Assembly (NCBI GenBank): GCA_945873015.1
Contig: CAMCBY010000229.1
Span: forward strand, 1 to 6,827
DNA: 6,827 nt
Direction: 5' to 3'
Source of the DNA: Klebsiella pneumoniae
Lineage (GTDB): Bacteria; Pseudomonadota; Gammaproteobacteria; Ga0077536
Of this stretch, positions 1 through 4,316 are shown piece by piece (the stretch's first letter is position 1; every line of letters starts with the position of its first letter). Made by a program: the position numbers and the translations under genes. The notes beneath the pieces are model-generated. The model did not search any database and was not told the DNA's origin. It was given only the letters and a program-made list of their open reading frames with translations.

Positions 1-21
1 GACCTAACAGGCGCTTCGTTC

Positions 22-537
22 ATGCAAACCATCATTCAACACATCCGCGATGTGGCGGATTTCCCCAAGCCGGGCATCCTGTTCAAGGATCTGACGCCGC
101 TGCTGCGTAATCACGCGGCGCTGTCCTACGCCTGTCGCGAACTGGTCAAGCCATTCCGCGATGCCGGCATCACGGCGGTGCTCGGCATGGAGGCGCGTGG
201 TTTTGTGTTCGGTGCGCTGGCCGCCAACGAACTCGGTGTCGGCTTCGTGCCGCTGCGAAAACCCGGCAAGTTGCCGGCTGCCACGAGCTCAGTGAAATAC
301 GATCTCGAATACGGCAGCGCCGAGTTGCATATGCATGATGACGCGATCGGCCCGGCCGATACCGTCTTGCTGGTCGATGACCTGATAGCGACCGGCGGCA
401 CCGCCGCTGCCAGTCTTGAACTTGCGCGACGTGCCGGCGCCAAAGTAGCCGGCTGCGCCTTCGTCGTCGAACTCGACTTCCTCGGCGGTCGCGCCGCACT
501 CGGTGATTGCCGCGTGCACTCGCTGGTGCATTACTGA
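22..537 (+). CDS. apt: Adenine phosphoribosyltransferase (APRT)
   Basis: Cytoplasmic purine-salvage enzyme that converts adenine and PRPP to AMP and pyrophosphate. The 171-residue protein has the usual length for bacterial APRT and looks complete. Visible signatures are the N-terminal DFPKPGILFKDLTPLL block (residues 13-28), the EARGF motif (57-61), which in this family lies by the adenine pocket, the flexible-loop region with the KYDLEYG block (92-98), and the PRPP-binding loop VLLVDDLIATGGT (115-127) with the paired aspartates D119 and D120. The ATG start puts the conserved N-terminus in place. Its ribosome-binding site is weak: an AGG at 9-11, ten bases upstream. The next reading frame begins on the base after the stop codon, so apt heads a compact gene run. 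Whether it has its own promoter cannot be seen, because only 21 bases precede it. Family assignment is very secure. Confidence 0.97.
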   Translation: MQTIIQHIRDVADFPKPGILFKDLTPLLRNHAALSYACRELVKPFRDAGITAVLGMEARGFVFGALAANELGVGFVPLRKPGKLPAATSSVKYDLEYGSAELHMHDDAIGPADTVLLVDDLIATGGTAAASLELARRAGAKVAGCAFVVELDFLGGRAALGDCRVHSLVHY

Positions 538-1158
538 TTGGACTCGCAGGATCACACGCCTGAAGCGGTGCTGGCGTTCTGGTTCGCCGATGCCGGCGAT
601 GACGCTGCAGCCGTGCAGGAACGTAACCGTGTCTGGTTCACCAGCGACCCGGCCTTTGACGAAGATATTCGGCGGCGCTTCGCCGCCTTGGTCGAATCCG
701 CTCAGAGCGACGAACTCAAAGCGTGGCCACTGAGCGCTGCCGGCAGTTTGGCACTGGTCGTAATCTGCGATCAGTTCCCGCGCAACATCTATCGCGGCAC
801 GCCACGCGCGTTTGCGCTTGACCCGTATGCCCTGGCCCTCGCACGTGACGCCATTGCGCAGGGCCTCGACCGCCAGCTCAGTATTGTCGAACGCAGCTTT
901 TTATATCTGCCGTTTGAACACGCCGAAGATCGCGACGCGCAGGTGATGTCGCTGCGCTGCTTCGAGCAGCTGCATGATGAAGCACCGCCCCACCTCAGGG
1001 ACTACACCGCCGACGCACTGCACTGGAGCCGCGACCATCACGACATCGTCTCGCGCTTCGGGCGCTTTCCGCATCGCAATCTCATCCTCGACCGTGTCTC
1101 GAGCAGCGCAGAGCTCGAATTCCTGGCCGCCCAATACAACAACTACGGGCAGGGCTGA
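538..1158 (+). CDS. DUF924 family protein, probable TTG start
   Basis: Member of the DUF924 family (Pfam PF06041), small bacterial proteins of about 180-210 residues with a predicted all-alpha, TPR-like fold and no agreed function. Supporting blocks are PEAVLAFWF (8-16), the CDQFPRNIYRGTPRAFALDPYAL stretch (77-99), ERSFLYLPFEHAED (118-131) and HHDIVSRFGRFPHRN (167-181). There is no signal peptide or membrane segment, so it is probably cytoplasmic. There is no in-frame ATG near the N-terminus. The TTG at 538 directly abuts the apt stop (TGA-TTG) and gives 206 residues. The alternative is the GTG at 568, but that would cut into the conserved start of the family. Zero spacing suggests translation by ribosomes terminating on apt. 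The gene is intact and its codon use resembles its neighbours. Family call is firm; function is unknown and its place beside apt does not define it. Confidence 0.9.
   Translation: MDSQDHTPEAVLAFWFADAGDDAAAVQERNRVWFTSDPAFDEDIRRRFAALVESAQSDELKAWPLSAAGSLALVVICDQFPRNIYRGTPRAFALDPYALALARDAIAQGLDRQLSIVERSFLYLPFEHAEDRDAQVMSLRCFEQLHDEAPPHLRDYTADALHWSRDHHDIVSRFGRFPHRNLILDRVSSSAELEFLAAQYNNYGQG
1151..1154 (+). promoter_or_regulatory. Ribosome-binding site of the NRDE gene
   Basis: AGGG lies seven bases before the ATG at 1162, inside the last codons of the DUF924 gene. It supports 1162 as the start and coupling between the two genes. Confidence 0.6.
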
Positions 1159-1161
1159 TAC

Positions 1162-1944
1162 ATGTGCCTGGTTCTCATAGCGCACCGCGCCTGTCCAGGC
1201 TATCGGCTGGTGGTGGCGGCAAATCGCGACGAATATCACGCCCGCCCCACCGCCGCCGCCGCCCATTGGCAAGACCAAGCGCAGATTCTCGCCGGCCGCG
1301 ATCTGGAAAGCGGCGGTACCTGGCTGGGTTTGAGTCTCAACGGCCGCTTCGCGACCGTCACCAATGTGCGCAGCGGCCAACCGCTGAAGCGCGGTCCGCG
1401 CTCGCGCGGTCTCATCGTCACCGACTTTCTGCTCGGCAGCGACGACGCACCGCGCCATGCCGCGCAGCTCATGGCGCAGGCGCGGGATTATGACGGCTTC
1501 AATCTGCTCGCCTTCGATGGCGAGAGTCTGTCGTGGTTGTCCAATCAGGTCAGTGCGCCGCGCACTTTGGAGCATGGCGTACATACCTTGAGCAATGCAC
1601 AACTCGACACTGCGTGGCCCAAGACCGAGAGATTGCGTCAGTCGTTTACACGGGTGATGAACAGCCACAGCGCGAATCCGCTGCCCGCCCTGCTCGATGT
1701 ATTGCGCGATAACGTGCGCGCCGACGACGAGCACCTGCCCGATACCGGCATCGGTCATGAACGCGAAAGCTGGTTGTCGTCGATTTTTATTGAAGGACCG
1801 GGCTATGGCACACGCTGCTCGAGCGTGCTGACCATCAGTGATGGCGGCCATGTCAGTTTCCATGAGCGGCGTTACGATGCTGACGCGAATGCCAGTGGCG
1901 ACAGCCGTTTCGAGTTCCAACTGCCGGACGGGCGCAATGAATAA
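1162..1944 (+). CDS. NRDE family protein (TANGO2-like, DUF833)
   Basis: Complete 260-residue protein of the NRDE/TANGO2 family (Pfam PF05742), found in bacteria and eukaryotes; the human member TANGO2 is tied to lipid and heme homeostasis, but the molecular activity is unsettled. Seen here: the invariant MC start (Cys2), LVVAANRDEYHARPT with NRDE at 21-24, ILAGRDLESGGTWLGLSLNGRFATVTN (42-68), the NAQLDTAWPK block (145-154) and GTRCSSV (216-222). Cys2 directly after the initiator Met recalls Ntn-type hydrolases, in which Met removal exposes a nucleophile; that reading is an inference from family resemblance. No signal peptide or transmembrane helix is visible. It starts three bases after the DUF924 stop and ends about ten bases before the preferred egtB start, so it is probably in the same transcript. 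Family call is secure; substrate unknown. Confidence 0.93.
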   Translation: MCLVLIAHRACPGYRLVVAANRDEYHARPTAAAAHWQDQAQILAGRDLESGGTWLGLSLNGRFATVTNVRSGQPLKRGPRSRGLIVTDFLLGSDDAPRHAAQLMAQARDYDGFNLLAFDGESLSWLSNQVSAPRTLEHGVHTLSNAQLDTAWPKTERLRQSFTRVMNSHSANPLPALLDVLRDNVRADDEHLPDTGIGHERESWLSSIFIEGPGYGTRCSSVLTISDGGHVSFHERRYDADANASGDSRFEFQLPDGRNE

Positions 1945-1946
1945 GG
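1943..1946 (+). promoter_or_regulatory. Ribosome-binding site deciding the egtB start
   Basis: AAGG overlaps the NRDE stop codon and sits eight bases before the ATG at 1955, favouring that ATG over the in-frame ATG at 1937, which overlaps the NRDE gene by eight bases, and over the far-upstream ATG at 1838, which would add a low-complexity, non-homologous extension. Confidence 0.55.
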
Positions 1947-1954
1947 CGGCGATC

Positions 1955-3229
1955 ATGGCAAACAACGCCCACGCACCGGACAATGAGCGCCACGCCGAGA
2001 CGCTCGCCACGCATTTCCGCCGTGTGCGTGCGCGCTCACTGCAGCTGGTCGCGCCGCTATCGGCTGAAGACGCCTGCGTGCAGGCCATGCCCGATACCAG
2101 TCCGGCCAAATGGCACCTCGCGCATGTCACCTGGTTCTTCGAGACGTTTGTGCTGGAGTCGCGCGAGGCGCCGTTCCGGCCCTTTCATCCGGCCTTTCGT
2201 GAGCTGTTCAATTCCTATTACAACGGCATCGGCAAACAGTTTCCGCGCGCCGAACGCGGGCTGCTCACACGCCCCTCGCTCGATCAGGTGCTGGCCTATC
2301 GAGCCGACGTCGATGCACGTATGGAAGTGCTGTTGACCAGCGCCGATGCCAGCACCCGCGCCACTATCGAACTCGGCCTCCACCATGAACAGCAACACCA
2401 GGAATTGCTGTTGATGGATATCAAATACCTGTTGTCACTGAACCCGCTCGCACCGGCCTACTGGAACGACGCCAGTTCGGCAAAAGATATGGCCAGCCCC
2501 ATGCGTTGGCACAATCGGGCTGCAGGTTTGTATGACATTGGCCACGACGGCGCGGGTTTTCACTTCGACAATGAAACGCCGCGCCACCCGGCCTGGCTGT
2601 CGACGCATGCTGTCGCCTCGCGGCTGGTCAGCAACGGCGAGTATCTCGACTTCATACGCGACGGTGGTTACCAGCAAGCCTCGCTGTGGTTAGCCGACGG
2701 CTGGGCAACGCGCCAGCGCGACGCCTGGTGTGCGCCACTCTACTGGCGTGAGATGGATGGCGCGTGGTTCGAGTTCACCCTGCATGGCTTACAGCCCTTA
2801 AAACTCGACGCGCCGGTCTGTCATGTCAGTCACTACGAAGCGGACGCCTATGCGCAATGGGCGGCGGCACGACTGCCGACCGAATTCGAGTGGGAAGCGG
2901 CTGCGCGGCATGGAAAGATGCGGGAAGCGGACAACGAAGCTGATCATCTGCATCCACGCGCGAGCGTGAGTGGCGCGCACTTCGACGACCTGTTCGGCGC
3001 CGTGTGGCAATGGACGCGCTCGGCCTACCTGCCCTATCCCGGCTTCCAGGCTCCGCCCGGCGCGGTCGGCGAATACAACGGCAAGTTCATGAGCAACCAG
3101 ATGGTGCTGAAAGGCAGTTGCTGCGCGACACCGGCAGGCCATGCGCGCGCCACTTACCGGAATTTTTTCTATGCTCACCAGCGCTGGCCGTTCACCGGCA
3201 TTCGCCTCGCGCGCGACGTGAATGAGTGA
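1955..3229 (+). CDS. egtB: Ergothioneine biosynthesis protein EgtB (iron-dependent sulfoxide synthase)
   Basis: Non-heme iron enzyme that uses oxygen to attach a cysteine-type thiol to N-trimethylhistidine (hercynine), giving a sulfoxide precursor of ergothioneine. From 1955 it has 424 residues, normal for EgtB. The N-terminal DinB-like domain (about 15-160) carries WHLAHVTWFFE (53-63) and HHEQQHQE (143-150); the expected iron ligands are H57, H144 and H148. The C-terminal formylglycine-generating/sulfatase-modifying-type domain (about 185-420) includes RLPTEFEWEAAAR (306-318), FGAVWQWT (347-354) and the ending with YRNFFYAHQRWPFTGIRLA (401-419). Two adjacent tyrosines (88-89) and Phe-Phe at 404-405, where the mycobacterial enzyme has Trp-Asp, resemble EgtB variants that take free cysteine; this subtype call is from memory and tentative. 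egtD, the usual methyltransferase partner, does not follow; instead there is a repeat island. Probably co-transcribed with the NRDE gene. Confidence 0.94.
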   Translation: MANNAHAPDNERHAETLATHFRRVRARSLQLVAPLSAEDACVQAMPDTSPAKWHLAHVTWFFETFVLESREAPFRPFHPAFRELFNSYYNGIGKQFPRAERGLLTRPSLDQVLAYRADVDARMEVLLTSADASTRATIELGLHHEQQHQELLLMDIKYLLSLNPLAPAYWNDASSAKDMASPMRWHNRAAGLYDIGHDGAGFHFDNETPRHPAWLSTHAVASRLVSNGEYLDFIRDGGYQQASLWLADGWATRQRDAWCAPLYWREMDGAWFEFTLHGLQPLKLDAPVCHVSHYEADAYAQWAAARLPTEFEWEAAARHGKMREADNEADHLHPRASVSGAHFDDLFGAVWQWTRSAYLPYPGFQAPPGAVGEYNGKFMSNQMVLKGSCCATPAGHARATYRNFFYAHQRWPFTGIRLARDVNE

Positions 3230-3245
3230 ATGAATGTGCGAATAA

Positions 3246-3265
3246 ATTGGGTGTAGGTCTCAAAC
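3246..3265 (+). repeat. Outer inverted repeat, left copy
   Basis: This 20-base segment, beginning ATTGGGTGTAGGTCT, matches the reverse complement of 3491-3510 at 19 of 20 positions; the only mismatch is C3261 against C3495. The pair encloses 265 bp. The match stops abruptly on both sides, as expected for terminal inverted repeats or for a long hairpin-forming unit. Confidence 0.85.
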
Positions 3266-3281
3266 AGAGACTCGGCATTTG

Positions 3282-3287
3282 ATGTTC
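3282..3287 (+). repeat. Direct repeat flanking the REP doublet, left copy
   Basis: ATGTTC directly abuts the left arm of the doublet and recurs directly after the right arm at 3373-3378. With the next two bases (TG) the match is 8 bp, ATGTTCTG, at 3282-3289 and 3373-3380. It looks like a target-site duplication; chance cannot be excluded for so short a repeat. Confidence 0.65.
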
Positions 3288-3311
3288 TGTGGGTCAGACT
3301 TCAGTCTGACA
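3288..3311 (+). repeat. REP arm, left
   Basis: A 24-base arm with GTGG at 3289-3292 and the internal palindrome GTCAGACT-TC-AGTCTGAC at 3293-3310. It is the exact reverse complement of 3349-3372. Confidence 0.88.
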
Positions 3312-3348
3312 TTCGTCCGCGATGGCTGGCGCCAAGCCGTCTCGACAG

Positions 3349-3372
3349 TGTCAGACTGAAGTCTGACCCACA
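3349..3372 (-). repeat. REP arm, right
   Basis: A 24-base inverted copy of the left arm with no mismatch, which implies recent insertion or strong maintenance of the pair as a unit. Confidence 0.88.
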
Positions 3373-3378
3373 ATGTTC
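3373..3378 (+). repeat. Direct repeat flanking the REP doublet, right copy
   Basis: ATGTTC directly follows the right arm and matches 3282-3287; the match runs on to 3380 as ATGTTCTG. Removing the element with one copy would leave a simple uninterrupted ATGTTCTG site. Confidence 0.65.
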
Positions 3379-3490
3379 TGGACGACCCGCCGATGCGATA
3401 GTGCACTCAATACCGCTACCGGCTACTCACCAACCCAGTGTGTTACCTGAATTCAGCTCAAGACTACCAAGCGTTTGATTCGTAATATCA

Positions 3491-3510
3491 GTTTCAGACC
3501 TACACCCAAT
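3491..3510 (-). repeat. Outer inverted repeat, right copy
   Basis: Ends in AGACCTACACCCAAT and pairs with 3246-3265 (19/20). No exact direct repeat abuts the outer pair: the nearest similarity is a GAAT at 3240-3243 and at 3511-3514, offset by two bases on the left, which is too weak to call a target duplication. Confidence 0.85.
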
Positions 3511-3543
3511 GAATGCGCAGCTGCGGACAAAGTCGCCGCCACG

Positions 3544-4305
3544 CTAACTGCTCAAGCCGCCATTCACTTTCAAGGTCTGGCCGGTAATAAACGCCGCGTC
3601 ATCCGAACATAAAAACAGTGCCGCGGCCGCCACGTCTTCGGGTTTGCCGAAACGCGCGAGCGGGGTCTGGGCGATGACATTATCGCGATAGGCGGGTGCC
3701 ATCGCGGTCTCGGCAAAAGCGGTTGCTATCCAGCCCGGCGCCACTTCATTGACTCTCACCAGCGGCGCCACGCTGCGTGCAAACGAACGCGTAAAGCCGG
3801 TCACGCCGGCCTTGGTCGCAGCGAACATTTCCGGGTGGCGCTCGGCCATGCCACGCAAGGCGAGATCCCACGACATGTTGAGGATGACGCCGTGGCCCTG
3901 CGCCTGCATGCGCGGCGCGACCGCCCACGCACATAGCATGGTGCCGCGCAAATCGACGTCGATGAGGCGGCCGAGTTTGACCACATCACTGGCTTTGGCA
4001 CTTGCACCGGTCAGGATGTCGGCGCCGGCGATATTGGCCCAGATGTCGATACCGCCGAGCACACGCTCAGCTTCATCAACGAGGTTTTCGACCGCCTCGG
4101 CTTGCGCAATATCTGCCTGCAAAGCATGGGCACGTCCACCACCCGCTTCAATCTCGGCCACCACCGCCGCCGCCCCTTGTGCCGACTGCGCGTAATTCAC
4201 CACCACAAGCGCGCCCTCGCGCGCAAAGGCGAGCGCCACCGCACGACCGATGCCACTGCTGGCACCGGTCACGACCGCGCGTTTACCTGCCAATCGCATG
4301 CTCAT
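3544..4305 (-). CDS. Short-chain dehydrogenase-like protein with degenerate catalytic tetrad
   Basis: A 253-residue protein with the classical SDR Rossmann fold, typical in length. The nucleotide-binding glycine motif TGASSGIG (13-20), the acidic D65, NIAG (91-94), and the PGW turn (190-192) are present, and the C-terminus ends with the usual ITGQTLKVNGG (240-250). The active site is altered: the tetrad Asn is D118 (in DVDLRGT), the Ser position in NMSW (143-146) aligns with W146, and the Tyr of YxxxK is F161 (FAATK), leaving only K165. Each codon was checked on the reverse strand. Two extra residues lie between the NMSW block and F161. It starts 11 bases after the pgm stop, so it is likely co-transcribed with pgm. 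The start may be the ATG at 4305 or the one at 4299; the ribosome-binding site (AGG at 4316-4318) is weak. It could be a pseudoenzyme, a regulatory NAD(P)-binding protein, or a divergent active subfamily; no substrate can be given. Confidence 0.88.
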   Translation of the reverse strand: MSMRLAGKRAVVTGASSGIGRAVALAFAREGALVVVNYAQSAQGAAAVVAEIEAGGGRAHALQADIAQAEAVENLVDEAERVLGGIDIWANIAGADILTGASAKASDVVKLGRLIDVDLRGTMLCAWAVAPRMQAQGHGVILNMSWDLALRGMAERHPEMFAATKAGVTGFTRSFARSVAPLVRVNEVAPGWIATAFAETAMAPAYRDNVIAQTPLARFGKPEDVAAAALFLCSDDAAFITGQTLKVNGGLSS

Positions 4306-4316
4306 TGCGGCCGTGC

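Larger units (their letters stand above)
3288..3372. mobile_element. REP doublet (REPIN-like) or small MITE, 85 bp
   Basis: Two perfectly matching 24-bp inverted arms (3288-3311 and 3349-3372) enclose a 37-base centre. Each arm reads, from its outer end, TGTGG followed by a hairpin GTCAGACT-TC-AGTCTGAC, i.e. an 8-bp stem with a two-base tip, and a closing A. A GTGG tetranucleotide at the foot of a short imperfect or perfect palindrome is the classic layout of REP sequences mobilised by RAYT (TnpA-REP) enzymes, and two in opposite orientation form a REPIN. The centre holds its own small palindrome around GGCGCC (3328-3333). No transposase is encoded here, so it would be non-autonomous. The flanking direct repeat is unusual for RAYT-driven elements and leaves a DDE-type MITE as an alternative. 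Confidence 0.8.
3230..3543. other. Gene-free convergent junction holding nested inverted repeats
   Basis: This 314-base stretch lies between the 3' ends of egtB (+) and the SDR gene (-). I see no credible reading frame in it. It contains an outer inverted repeat pair (3246-3265 and 3491-3510), and inside it an 85-bp REP doublet (3288-3372) bordered by short direct repeats. Positions 3381-3490 and 3511-3543 show no further structure that I recognise. None of the hairpins is followed by a T-run on either strand, so a canonical intrinsic terminator is not evident, although the hairpins could still serve as mRNA 3' ends for both genes. Confidence 0.85.

Noticed and set aside
1838..1954. N-terminal extension of EgtB by 39 residues
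   Set aside because: It would overlap most of the NRDE C-terminus, has no family similarity, and lacks a better ribosome-binding site than the ATG at 1955.
901..2130. A 409-codon open frame on the minus strand, antisense to the DUF924, NRDE and egtB genes
   Set aside because: Three well-recognised protein families occupy the opposite strand across its whole length. The translation shows no recognisable domain, and long antisense frames are common in GC-rich DNA.
3288..3372. CRISPR array or intrinsic terminator at the inverted repeats
   Set aside because: There are only two copies in inverted orientation with one spacer, not direct repeats with regular spacers, and neither strand has a T-run after the hairpin.
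3232..3518. GAATG-like similarity on both sides of the outer inverted repeat as a target duplication
   Set aside because: The match (GAATGTGC against GAATGCGC) is imperfect and not adjacent to the repeat on the left, so it is not convincing.
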